From the NCBI GenBank assembly GCA_964519345.1, contig CAZFKX010000023.1, forward strand, positions 62,001-126,000: a stretch of DNA of 64,000 nucleotides. The letters run 5' to 3'. The notes beneath the pieces were generated by a model. The model was not told the origin of the DNA and made no database searches. It saw only the letters and a list, made by a program, of their open reading frames with translations. This document shows, one piece after another, positions 48,929 to 57,537 of this stretch (its first letter is position 1; every line of letters begins with the position of its first letter). This DNA comes from Persephonella sp964519345 (GTDB lineage Bacteria; Aquificota; Aquificia; Aquificales; Hydrogenothermaceae). The translations under genes were made by a program, and so were the position numbers.

Positions 48929-50302
48929 ATGGCTAAGATAGAAAGAAAAGTTTTACACAGAGTTGAAGGGGAAATACAATTAAAGCTTATCTGGGAAAAT
49001 AAACAAATAAAAGATGCATTTATACAGAATCTAAACTTTAGAGGGTTTGAGTTTATACTTGAAAATAGACCACCGCTCGATGCTCTAATTATAACACCGA
49101 GAATATGCGGCATATGTGGGCATTCTCATCTTATTGCAACTGTTAAAGCACTTGAGGATATTTACAGGAAAAATGGTTACCGTTTAGAGATATCTTATAA
49201 AGCCTCTTTAATAAGAAATATAACTCATACCGTCGAGATTATACAGAACCATATAAGATGGTTTTATCTTTTTGTTATGCCAGATTTTACAAAACTGGAA
49301 AAAAACAAAGAAGAGATGAAAGATTATATTCCCTTAAATGGCTCCAAATGGAAAAAAGCTCTAAGCATAAGTAATAATATATTGAAGATTGTGTCTATAC
49401 TTGCAGGACAGTGGCCACATACATCTTATACAGTACCAGGTGGAGTGATGTCAGATCCTATACAAACAGATATAGCTGAGGCTATATCTATTACAGATGC
49501 TGTTCTAAGATTTTTTGAAGAGGAAATTATTGGAACAGATATAAACAACTATCTTTCAGTAGGAAGTTTTGATCAGTTTAAAGATAAGATTAAAAAAGGT
49601 GATCTTTTAACATTTATAGAGTTAACTTTAAAAAACGGCATGGACAAGTTAGGAAAATCTTACAACAGATTTATAACAGTTGATGCAATAGTACCATGTG
49701 TAAGAGAAGGAGTCGTAAAAAAAAGAAGCTGCAGGTTTGATCCTTCAAAAATAAAAGAGATAGACAGTTACTCTTTCTTAAAAAAAGATGGAACAGACTT
49801 TTCAAGAAAAAGGTATTCATGGGCTAAAGCAGTAAGGTACGATGGTCTTCCTATGGAAACAGGTCCCTTGGCAAGGAAAGTTGTATCAAAAAATAGACTT
49901 TTCCAGGATCTCCTAAGAAGATTTGGAGACAGTTATATGGTAAGAGTATGGGCAAGGATAGATGAAATAGGAAGAATGTTGTTAACTTTAAAAAGCTACT
50001 TACTCAGTTTAAATATAAAAGAAAAAGCGTACATAAAACCAGAGGTAAAAATAGAAAATCTTGAAGGAGTAGGAACCGGATTGATAGAAGCAGCAAGGGG
50101 CTCTCTCCTGCACAAAATAGAGCTAAAAGATGGAAAGATCAAAAAATATAATATCATAACGCCTACAACATGGAATTTAGGTCCAAGATGCGAAAAATTT
50201 CTCTCTCCCGCTGAAAAAGCTATCATTGGTCTTGATAGTTCGTTAAAAGCCGAAATGATTCTCAGAAGTTTTGATATATGCTCCGTTTGTACAACTCATT
50301 AA
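48929..50302 (+). CDS. Group 2-type [NiFe] hydrogenase large subunit, no C-terminal extension
   Basis: This 457-residue catalytic subunit begins directly at the small-subunit stop. The N-terminal nickel motif is RICGICGHSH (RxCGxCxxxH), and the C-terminal one is DICSVCTTH, where the usual DPCxxC has Ile for Pro. The protein ends at that histidine; normally 15 or more residues follow and are removed by a HypD/HupD-type protease after nickel insertion. Its maturation therefore should not need cleavage, a trait also reported for H2-sensing regulatory hydrogenases. It could be uptake or sensor type. Confidence 0.93.
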   Translation: MAKIERKVLHRVEGEIQLKLIWENKQIKDAFIQNLNFRGFEFILENRPPLDALIITPRICGICGHSHLIATVKALEDIYRKNGYRLEISYKASLIRNITHTVEIIQNHIRWFYLFVMPDFTKLEKNKEEMKDYIPLNGSKWKKALSISNNILKIVSILAGQWPHTSYTVPGGVMSDPIQTDIAEAISITDAVLRFFEEEIIGTDINNYLSVGSFDQFKDKIKKGDLLTFIELTLKNGMDKLGKSYNRFITVDAIVPCVREGVVKKRSCRFDPSKIKEIDSYSFLKKDGTDFSRKRYSWAKAVRYDGLPMETGPLARKVVSKNRLFQDLLRRFGDSYMVRVWARIDEIGRMLLTLKSYLLSLNIKEKAYIKPEVKIENLEGVGTGLIEAARGSLLHKIELKDGKIKKYNIITPTTWNLGPRCEKFLSPAEKAIIGLDSSLKAEMILRSFDICSVCTTH

Positions 50303-50403
50303 AGATAACAGTTATAAAATAAGTTAAAATATTTATATTGCTTAATTTTTGTAATTAATTAACTTTATCTTAACAGTAATTATTATTATTATCGGAGGAT
50401 GTA

Positions 50404-51948
50404 ATGAGTAGATTAATTATATTTGATACAACATTGAGAGATGGTGAACAGGCACCCGGATTTTCTATGACAGTGGAAGAGAAAGTAACTATGGCAAAAC
50501 AGCTTGAAAAATTAGGTGTCGATGTTATAGAAGCAGGATTTGCCGCTGCATCTGAAGGAGACTTTCAGGCTGTCAATGCTGTCGCTGAAACCGTAAAAAA
50601 CTCCACTGTATGCTCTCTCGCACGATCTTTACACTCTGATATTGAAAAAGCAGGTGAAGCTCTTGCACCAGCGGAAAGAAAAAGAATACATACATTTATA
50701 GCAACATCACCAATACATATGCAGTATAAACTTAAGATGAGTCCCGAACAGGTTCTTGAAAGAGCTGTTGATGCTGTAAAATTTGCGAGAAATTTCACAG
50801 ATGATGTTGAATTTTCTGCGGAAGATGCTTTTAGATCGGAGAGAGATTTTTTATTTAAAATCTTTGAGGCCGTTATAGACGCTGGAGCAAAAACCGTTAA
50901 TGTTCCTGATACTGTAGGTTATGCTATGCCAGAGGAGTTTGGACAGCTTATAGAAGACATAATAAACAATGTACCGAACATAGATAAAGCAGTAATTTCA
51001 GTTCACTGTCATAACGATCTTGGTCTTGCAGTTGCAAACTCACTTTCAGCTGTAAAGAAAGGAGCAAGACAGGCACATGTAACTATAAATGGAATAGGTG
51101 AAAGGGCGGGAAATGCAGCTCTTGAAGAGATAGTTATGTCAATAAAGGTAAGACACGACTACTTTAAGAACATTTACACAGATATTAATACAAAAGAGAT
51201 TTACAAAACAAGCAGACTGTTGTGCAGAATAACCGGAAGTTTTGTTCAGCCGAATAAAGCTATTGTTGGAGATAATGCCTTTGCTCACGAAGCCGGAATC
51301 CACCAGCATGGTGTTTTAGCTCATAGAGAGACTTACGAAATTATGAGAGCTGAAGATGTAGGAGTTCCTGCCTCAAAGATAGTATTAGGAAAGCATTCAG
51401 GAAGACACGCCTTTAAAACAAGACTTGAAGAGTTAGGGTACAAAAATCTTTCTGAAGAAGAAATAGACAGATTATTCAGAAAGTTTAAATCCCTCGCAGA
51501 CAAGAAAAAAGAGGTTTTTGACGAGGATATAGAAGCATTAATTTTTGAGGAGATATTCAGAACATACCAGGAGGTAAAGCTTATCTATTTCCATGTTTTA
51601 AGTGGAAACAATGCTATACCTTCATCTACAGTTAAGATAGAAAAAGAAGGAAAAGAAGTAACAGCAACAGCCTGCGGTGATGGACCTATTGACAGTGCTT
51701 TAAAGGCTATAGAAAAAGCTCTTGGTATGACAGGAAGATTAAAAGACTACTCTATAAGATCGTTAAGTGCAGGAAAGGACGCTATGGGAGAAGTAAGAGC
51801 TGTAGTAGAGTTTGATGGAATAACGGTTTCAGGAAAAGGTACATCTACTGATATAATTGAGGCAAGCGTCAAAGCATATCTGGACGCTTACAACAGATAT
51901 ACAGCAAGAAAAACATTTATTGAGAAAAGAATATCAGAAGGTGTTTAA
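50404..51948 (+). CDS. leuA: 2-isopropylmalate synthase
   Basis: This 514-residue enzyme condenses acetyl-CoA with 2-oxoisovalerate, the first committed step of leucine synthesis. The N-terminal FDTTLRDGEQAPGFSM carries the catalytic region, HCHNDLGLAVANSLSAVKKGARQAHVTINGIGERAGNAALEE the metal histidines, and EAGIHQHGVL the third. The C-terminal half (about 390-514) includes a leucine-binding allosteric domain with GKGTSTDIIEASVKAYLDAYNR. It has a CGGAGG site before ATG and is followed by an M23 peptidase gene after eleven bases. Confidence 0.96.
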   Translation: MSRLIIFDTTLRDGEQAPGFSMTVEEKVTMAKQLEKLGVDVIEAGFAAASEGDFQAVNAVAETVKNSTVCSLARSLHSDIEKAGEALAPAERKRIHTFIATSPIHMQYKLKMSPEQVLERAVDAVKFARNFTDDVEFSAEDAFRSERDFLFKIFEAVIDAGAKTVNVPDTVGYAMPEEFGQLIEDIINNVPNIDKAVISVHCHNDLGLAVANSLSAVKKGARQAHVTINGIGERAGNAALEEIVMSIKVRHDYFKNIYTDINTKEIYKTSRLLCRITGSFVQPNKAIVGDNAFAHEAGIHQHGVLAHRETYEIMRAEDVGVPASKIVLGKHSGRHAFKTRLEELGYKNLSEEEIDRLFRKFKSLADKKKEVFDEDIEALIFEEIFRTYQEVKLIYFHVLSGNNAIPSSTVKIEKEGKEVTATACGDGPIDSALKAIEKALGMTGRLKDYSIRSLSAGKDAMGEVRAVVEFDGITVSGKGTSTDIIEASVKAYLDAYNRYTARKTFIEKRISEGV

Positions 51949-51959
51949 AGGAGGTTTAA

Positions 51960-53291
51960 TTGAAGGGAAAATTTATAATCTTTTTACTGCTGGTAGCTAT
52001 AGCAGGTGCAGGCTACAGCTACTGGCAGGGAATAATTGATTTTACAGAACCTGAGATAATTTTTGAAAAAAAACCAGAGTATCTTGGAGCAAGATCAACA
52101 TTAAAATTTACGGTAAGGGACAAAAACCCTGGTATTAAAGAAGTACAGATTTATATAATACAGAATAAAAATATTAAAATACTCCACGATACAGATTTTC
52201 CACCAAAACTTAAAGAAAAGGAGTACTCTGTAGAAATAAATGCAAGAAAACTTGGATTAAGACAGGGGAAAGCAAAACTTTCTATAGTAGCTATTGACGG
52301 CTCATTACTGTCGAATACAAAAAATCAAGCTTACGAGATTCAGATAGATCTTACACCTCCAACTGTAAACATACTGTCATCCCCTGCAACAATAATGAAC
52401 GGTGGAACTGGATTTGTATTTTACAGAGCATCATCAGATGTTGTAAAAACAGGCGTTTCTGTTGGAGATCTTGAGTTTAACTGTTTTAATGGTATTTTCA
52501 AAAATGAGAACATATATGGATGCGCGTTTCCATATCCATATTACTGGAATGTTAAAAAACCTATAATTATTTTCGCTGAAGACAGAGCGGGAAACAGAAC
52601 CTCCAACTCATTAACATACTACTTCAAAAGAACAAAATACAGAAGATCTGTTATAAACATTTCTGATGAGTTTATACAGACAAAGGTAAAACCTCTATCA
52701 GATAAAGACATTGATGATCCAGTAGAACTGTTTAGGTATGTGAACGTAGAAGTTAGAAAGATGAATGAAGATCAGATACATGAGATAACAAAAAATGTAA
52801 CACAGATAAAACCATTATTCCACAGACCTTTTCTACAGCTTAAAAACTCAAAAATGCTTGGAGGTTTCGCTGATTATAGGAAGTACAGGTATAAAGGAAA
52901 ACTTATAAAAGGAGCTGATGCTTACCATAAAGGCATGGACTTCGCCTCGATTAAAAATGCAACAGTTCAGTCTGCAGAAGACGGAATTGTTGTATTTACT
53001 GGTTTCTTAGGTCTTTATGGAAACAGTATAATAATAGAACATGGAATGGGCGTATTTACCCTTTACTCCCACCTTGCTGAGATAAAAGTAAGGGAAGGAG
53101 ATAAAGTAAGTAGAGGTATGGAAATAGGAATAACGGACACAACCGGACTTGCTGTAGGGGACCATCTTCATTTTGGTGTTCTTGTTCAAGGGCTTGAAGT
53201 CCATCCTATAGAATGGCTTGATAAAAAATGGTTAAAATCACGATTTTTAAATGAGATTAAGAGAATAAACAGACTTTATGGAGGAAAGTAG
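51960..53291 (+). CDS. M23 family metallopeptidase, membrane-anchored
   Basis: This 443-residue protein has an N-terminal signal anchor (FIIFLLLVAIAGAGYSYW) and a periplasmic region with beta-rich Ig-like parts. A C-terminal LytM/M23 domain follows: AYHKGMDFASIKN (HxxxD zinc motif), TLYSHLAEIKVREGDKV and GDHLHFGVLVQG (HxH). It probably trims peptidoglycan cross-links or serves as a division activator. The start is TTG at 51960 with AAAGGAGG upstream. Its stop touches the next gene's ATG (TAGATG). Confidence 0.92.
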   Translation: MKGKFIIFLLLVAIAGAGYSYWQGIIDFTEPEIIFEKKPEYLGARSTLKFTVRDKNPGIKEVQIYIIQNKNIKILHDTDFPPKLKEKEYSVEINARKLGLRQGKAKLSIVAIDGSLLSNTKNQAYEIQIDLTPPTVNILSSPATIMNGGTGFVFYRASSDVVKTGVSVGDLEFNCFNGIFKNENIYGCAFPYPYYWNVKKPIIIFAEDRAGNRTSNSLTYYFKRTKYRRSVINISDEFIQTKVKPLSDKDIDDPVELFRYVNVEVRKMNEDQIHEITKNVTQIKPLFHRPFLQLKNSKMLGGFADYRKYRYKGKLIKGADAYHKGMDFASIKNATVQSAEDGIVVFTGFLGLYGNSIIIEHGMGVFTLYSHLAEIKVREGDKVSRGMEIGITDTTGLAVGDHLHFGVLVQGLEVHPIEWLDKKWLKSRFLNEIKRINRLYGGK

Positions 53292-53948
53292 ATGAAGTTC
53301 TTTATTGATACTGCAGATATACAGGAGATCAGAGCCGCTAATGAACTTAAGATTCTTGACGGTGTTACAACAAATCCAACTCTTATAGCTAAAACAGGAA
53401 AACCATTTATGGATGTTGTCAAAGAAATATTAGCTGAGATTCCAGACAAGCCAGTTTCACTTGAAGTTGCATCTACAGATTATGAAGGAATGGTAAGAGA
53501 AGGTGAGATTTTGGCTCAGCTTGGGAAAAATGTTGTTATCAAGATACCCATGACAATTGAAGGACTTAAAGCCGTTAAATACTTTGAATACAACGGTATT
53601 AAAACTAATGTTACTTTAATATTTTCTCCTGCTCAAGCGCTTCTTGCTATGAAAGCAGGTGCAAGCTACATATCTCCATTTGTCGGAAGGCTTGATGATA
53701 TAAGCCATACAGGTATGGAACTTATCTCACAAATAAAAACTATAATTGATAACTATGGATTCAGCTCACAGATAATTGTTGCAAGTATAAGGAATCCTAT
53801 GCATGTCTTAGAAGCTGCACTTATAGGTGCACATATATCTACCATACCTTATAAAGTTATAGCCCAGCTTGTAAAACATCCTCTTACAGATTTAGGAATA
53901 GAGAGATTCCTAAAAGATTGGGAATCAGTACCAGAAAAACCTTTTTAA
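53292..53948 (+). CDS. Transaldolase / fructose-6-phosphate aldolase family protein
   Basis: This 218-residue short-type transaldolase (TalC/MipB family) has MKFFIDTADIQEIRAANELKILDGVTTNPTL at the N-terminus, the Schiff-base lysine in VVIKIPMT, and IKTNVTLIFSPAQALLAMKAGASYISPFVGRLDD. The short family contains both transaldolases and fructose-6-phosphate aldolases; the motif set does not separate them. It begins at an ATG overlapping nothing, straight after the M23 stop, and a hairpin terminator overlaps its stop. Confidence 0.94.
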   Translation: MKFFIDTADIQEIRAANELKILDGVTTNPTLIAKTGKPFMDVVKEILAEIPDKPVSLEVASTDYEGMVREGEILAQLGKNVVIKIPMTIEGLKAVKYFEYNGIKTNVTLIFSPAQALLAMKAGASYISPFVGRLDDISHTGMELISQIKTIIDNYGFSSQIIVASIRNPMHVLEAALIGAHISTIPYKVIAQLVKHPLTDLGIERFLKDWESVPEKPF

Positions 53949-53967
53949 GGGGATTTTTCCCCTTTTC
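53947..53967 (+). terminator. Rho-independent terminator after the transaldolase gene
   Basis: AAGGGG (53947-53952) and CCCCTT (53959-53964) form a stem of six pairs with an ATTTTT loop, followed by TTC. The stem begins inside the TAA stop of the transaldolase. It would end the leuA operon. Confidence 0.75.
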
Positions 53968-53971
53968 ACTT

Positions 53972-54277
53972 ATGATGAAGTACAGGAAAAAAGGTATAAA
54001 AAAAGAACATCATATAATAGAAGATGGAGAAAAGCTCCTTAATGAACTTATAAAAGAGAAGTTAGTTAGATCTATTATTCCAGGGAGAATAAAAACAACA
54101 CCTAAGGGAAAACCAGGAAATCCAAGACTTACCTATCAGTACGATACAAAGTCTGGTGCAAAACTTCTTCTAAAGAAAGGATCAACTGTACAGGAAGTAT
54201 TTGTAATAACAGATGACAGAGAGGCTTTAAGAAGATTTATTGAAAAAAATTCAAAAATTAAAGCAAAAAGAAAATAA
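53972..54277 (+). CDS. DUF2103-like basic protein, unknown function
   Basis: This protein of about 101 residues starts at the ATG at 53972, after the terminator; the open frame extends upstream into the transaldolase gene, which is unlikely to be coding. Sequence features: KEHHIIEDGEKLLNELIKEK, SIIPGRIKTTPKGKPGNPRLTYQY and GSTVQEVFVITDDREALRRFIE. It recalls the predicted metal-binding DUF2103 family of cyanobacteria and Aquificota, but I assign this from memory of the pattern only. It is strongly basic at both ends and soluble. Confidence 0.6.
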   Translation: MMKYRKKGIKKEHHIIEDGEKLLNELIKEKLVRSIIPGRIKTTPKGKPGNPRLTYQYDTKSGAKLLLKKGSTVQEVFVITDDREALRRFIEKNSKIKAKRK

Positions 54278-54403
54278 GACGAAATGTATAATAATAGCCT
54301 ATTCCGTGCTTATATATAAATAAACCTAAAAATTCTATCATAAAAAATCAATAAATCAAAAAAATTTTTTTCTTTTCTTTTCTATACATCAGTAGCATAA
54401 TGG

Positions 54404-54412
54404 ATATCCACA
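54404..54412 (+). promoter_or_regulatory. DnaA-box-like site before dnaA
   Basis: ATATCCACA matches the DnaA box TTATCCACA at eight of nine positions and lies 25 bases before the dnaA start. It follows an AT-rich stretch (about 54320-54390). It may serve dnaA autoregulation. A single site is too little to call an origin. Confidence 0.35.
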
Positions 54413-54436
54413 AAAGAAATACGGAGGGGTTGGTTA

Positions 54437-55753
54437 TTGGACGTCTGGGGCAATATACTTTCCTCAATGTCAGCTAAGTTAGACCCTTCCACACTCAAAC
54501 TGCTTAAAGGTGTGGAAAAAGCAGAATACAGGAATGGCGAGCTTTATATTTCAACCCCAGACCCAGTATATAAAGACTGGCTTGAAAACAACCTCCTTGA
54601 CGAGATAAAACTTTCAGCATCTTCCCTGTTTGGTGAGAATCTTAAAGTTTTTGTTTTATCAGAAGAAGATAATGAAGATACATACTTTGATGAACCTGTT
54701 CAGAATATTGAATCAAAACCTTACAGACTCACAAATTTAAACCCTAAATTCGTTTTCTCAAACTTTATAGTAGGAAACTGCAATAAGATTGCATACAGTG
54801 CATGTATGTCTGTTGCGGAAAATCTTGGAAAGATATACAATCCACTCTTTATATATGGAGGTATAGGCTTAGGAAAAACCCATCTTCTTCATGCCACAGC
54901 CCATTACGTTTTATCAAAAAATCCTGATGCTAATATAATATATACAACAGCTGACACTTTTATGTCAGAACTTATATACTACATGCAGAACGGTTCAGTT
55001 CTTGAATTCAGAAGAAGGTATAGAGATGTTGATTTACTACTTATAGATGATGTTCAGTTTCTCGAAGGAAAAGAAAGGACGCAGATAGAACTCTATCATA
55101 TATTTAATGCCCTTCACCTTATTGGGAAACAGGTAATTCTCTCTTCTGATACACCTCCAAAGAATCTAAAAGGACTTCAAGAAAGACTTAAAAGCAGATT
55201 TGTTAGCGGACTTGTAGTTGAAGTTAAAGCACCAGATCTCCAGACAAAAATATCCATAATAAACAAAAAATCAAAAGATTTAGGGGTAAAGCTTCCAAAG
55301 GATGTTATACTCCTTATAGCAAAAACAATAAACACAAATGTAAGGGAGCTTGAAGGTTCTTTAAGTAAACTTAAAGCATACAGTGAAATACTTGGAAGAC
55401 CTGTTACTTTTGATATGGCAAGAGAGGTTCTGAAAGATATACTTGAGATAAAAGAGGTAGAAGAATTATCAATAGAAAAGATACAGAAAGAAGTATCAAA
55501 TTATTTCGGAGTAAATATAAATGAATTATTAGGAAACTCAAGAAAGAAAAAAGTTACAACAGCAAGACAGATAGCCATGTATCTATCAAGATATCTTACA
55601 GATAGATCTTTAAACGAAATATCAAAAGCTTTTAAAAAGAAAGATCACTCAACAGTTATAAATGCGGTAGAAAAAGTTGAAAAAAATATGGAAAGGGATA
55701 GAAAATTCAGACTAACTGTGGAATTTCTTAAAGAAAAGATAATGAGTTTGTGA
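54437..55753 (+). CDS. dnaA: Chromosomal replication initiator protein DnaA
   Basis: This 438-residue initiator has an N-terminal helicase-loading domain, a short linker, and an AAA+ domain with NPLFIYGGIGLGKTHLLHA (Walker A) and LLLIDDVQFLEGKERTQ (Walker B). The C-terminal DNA-binding domain contains TTARQIAMYLSRYLT and FKKKDHSTVINAVEKV. It starts with TTG at 54437 after CGGAGGGG. It binds DnaA boxes to melt the origin. The neighbours are a DUF2103-like gene and a helicase, not the dnaN-recF-gyrB array of many bacteria. Confidence 0.97.
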   Translation: MDVWGNILSSMSAKLDPSTLKLLKGVEKAEYRNGELYISTPDPVYKDWLENNLLDEIKLSASSLFGENLKVFVLSEEDNEDTYFDEPVQNIESKPYRLTNLNPKFVFSNFIVGNCNKIAYSACMSVAENLGKIYNPLFIYGGIGLGKTHLLHATAHYVLSKNPDANIIYTTADTFMSELIYYMQNGSVLEFRRRYRDVDLLLIDDVQFLEGKERTQIELYHIFNALHLIGKQVILSSDTPPKNLKGLQERLKSRFVSGLVVEVKAPDLQTKISIINKKSKDLGVKLPKDVILLIAKTINTNVRELEGSLSKLKAYSEILGRPVTFDMAREVLKDILEIKEVEELSIEKIQKEVSNYFGVNINELLGNSRKKKVTTARQIAMYLSRYLTDRSLNEISKAFKKKDHSTVINAVEKVEKNMERDRKFRLTVEFLKEKIMSL

Positions 55754-55817
55754 AAAAGGTATAAAAAAGGATTTAGACCTCAAAAAGGGGTAAACTTTTC
55801 AAGGCCTTTCCTAATAT

Positions 55818-57029
55818 TCACCTTCTTAGGAATCTTCTTTTCCTATTTGAAGGAAAATTTCTCCTTTCAAGTCTTTCTAACGGTTTATCAGAAAGATTTA
55901 TAAGCTGTATATCTGATTTTGTCTTTTTCTTAATTATCTCAAAAAGCCTATCTTCTAAGGTTGACATTACAGATATAGCAAACCCTTCTTTTCCTGCTCT
56001 TCCTGTTCTTCCTATTCTATGAATATAACTTTCAATATCTCTGGGAAGAGAGTAGTTATAAACGATATCAACGCCTTTTATATCAAGGCCTCTTGCAGCA
56101 ACATCCGTAGCAACAAGGATATCTATTCTGTTTCTTCTAAAATCTCTTAGAACCTTTTCCCTTTTAGATTGCGAATAATCTCCATGTATAGCATCAGCAT
56201 TAAAACCTTTAGCTCTCAATTTTCTTGATAGTTCATCAGCACCTTTTTTTGTTTCAGTAAAAATAATACTTTTCTTACCTTCATTTTCTTTAAGAATATC
56301 TGCTAATACCTCAAACTCCTTTCCTGTATCTACCCTATAAGCTTTCTGTTTGATTCTATCAACAGTAACTTCTTCAGGTTTTATTCTCACAATCTCGTAA
56401 TTTTCATTTAAAAATCTCTCTGCAAGTCTCATTATTGCTTTTGGCATAGTTGCTGAAAATAAAAGGGTCTGTTTTAATACAGGCGTTTTCTCAAATATAA
56501 ACTCAATATCTTCTATAAATCCCATATCAAGCATTCTATCAGCCTCGTCAAGAACAAACATCTTAACATCATTAAGATTTAAAACTCTTCTCTCTATAAG
56601 ATCCTTAATTCTTCCAGGAGTTCCAACAATAACTACATCATTTCCTTTCTTTAAGAAATCTATCTGATGTTTTATAGATTTTCCACCATAAACGGCAAGT
56701 GCAAAAATTTTCTTTCCCTTACCTATATCCTTTATCTCCTTAGTAACCTGAATAGCAAGTTCTCTTGTTGGAACAAGCACAAGAGCCTGAATTCTCCTGC
56801 TTTTCAGATTAACATTTTCAACAATAGGAATACCAAAGGCTGCCGTTTTGCCTGTTCCGGTCTGAGCCTGTGCAATAATGTCCTTCCCTTCCATTATTAA
56901 AGGAATTGTTTTTTCCTGAACCTCCGTAGGATTTTTAAATCCCATTTTTTTAATGGAACTTAACGTCTCATCCGAGATTTGAAAATCACTGAAACTGAGA
57001 TTTTCTTTTGATAACATAACTTCTGACAT
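55818..57029 (-). CDS. DEAD-box ATP-dependent RNA helicase
   Basis: This 403-residue RhlE/CsdA-type helicase has a complete set of motifs: Q motif FKNPTEVQEKTIP, Walker A AQTGTGKT, Ia PTRELA, GG, TPGR, DEAD (MFVLDEADRML), SAT (LFSATMP), then IIFTETKK, TDVAARGLDI and HRIGRTGRAG. The C-terminus is basic (LERRNFPSNRKRRFLRR) for RNA contact. It probably unwinds RNA during ribosome assembly or mRNA decay. The ATG is preceded by AAGGAGG. It converges on dnaA. Confidence 0.95.
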   Translation of the reverse strand: MSEVMLSKENLSFSDFQISDETLSSIKKMGFKNPTEVQEKTIPLIMEGKDIIAQAQTGTGKTAAFGIPIVENVNLKSRRIQALVLVPTRELAIQVTKEIKDIGKGKKIFALAVYGGKSIKHQIDFLKKGNDVVIVGTPGRIKDLIERRVLNLNDVKMFVLDEADRMLDMGFIEDIEFIFEKTPVLKQTLLFSATMPKAIMRLAERFLNENYEIVRIKPEEVTVDRIKQKAYRVDTGKEFEVLADILKENEGKKSIIFTETKKGADELSRKLRAKGFNADAIHGDYSQSKREKVLRDFRRNRIDILVATDVAARGLDIKGVDIVYNYSLPRDIESYIHRIGRTGRAGKEGFAISVMSTLEDRLFEIIKKKTKSDIQLINLSDKPLERLERRNFPSNRKRRFLRR

Positions 57030-57174
57030 ATTTCCTCCTTGGATTTTAAAGAAAGAACGATTGATTCTGCTTTTTTTTGAAAAATCCTTCTTCCTTTCTT
57101 ACCTTTTTTGGTTTATTTTAATCTCATATAAGTATATACCAAAAAAATTTAAAAGCAAACTTAAGGAGAAGAAG

Positions 57175-57537
57175 ATGATTGACTATAAAGCTGTTGTAAA
57201 TGCCGTTTTGAAAAATGATTTCAAACATATCACAGCTGTTTTAATATACGAAGACGAGCTTCCTTCTGTTTTTGTACATCCTCCTTATGCAGACACAAAA
57301 ACATTGTTCTTTGAGGTCTCCCAAGCACTAAAAGACATTATGGAAAAAATAATAAACTTTGAGATGAACAAGATGCATGAGATTCCAGTTTATATAGGTA
57401 AAAAACTTGTTCTTGTCTATTTTATGAGAGTTGATCCTCTAAAAACCATAGTAATAGTCTCAGACACAAGGGAAAAAGACAATCTTGAGATAAGATTTGA
57501 GAAAATACTTAATGAGATAAAAGAGAGGATTACCTGA
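57175..57537 (+). CDS. Hypothetical soluble protein, 120 residues
   Basis: The true start is probably the ATG at 57175, which follows AAGGAGAAG; the open frame extends upstream through a hydrophobic, apparently noncoding leader. The product (MIDYKAVVNAVLKND ...) is a mixed alpha/beta protein with a central VYIGKKLVLVYFMRVDPLKTIVIVSD hydrophobic core. The pattern could fit a roadblock/LC7-like fold, but I cannot confirm this. It overlaps the end of lipA by eight bases, tail to tail. Confidence 0.65.
   Translation: MIDYKAVVNAVLKNDFKHITAVLIYEDELPSVFVHPPYADTKTLFFEVSQALKDIMEKIINFEMNKMHEIPVYIGKKLVLVYFMRVDPLKTIVIVSDTREKDNLEIRFEKILNEIKERIT

Noticed and set aside
53918..53971. Upstream extension of the DUF2103-like gene into the transaldolase gene
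   Set aside because: It would run across a terminator hairpin and lacks a ribosome site.
55754..55817. Terminator between dnaA and the DEAD-box gene
   Set aside because: Only a weak AAAAG/CTTTT stem is present; not convincing as an intrinsic terminator.
57061..57174. N-terminal extension of the 57175 gene
   Set aside because: It is intergenic in composition, and a strong ribosome site sits before the ATG at 57175.
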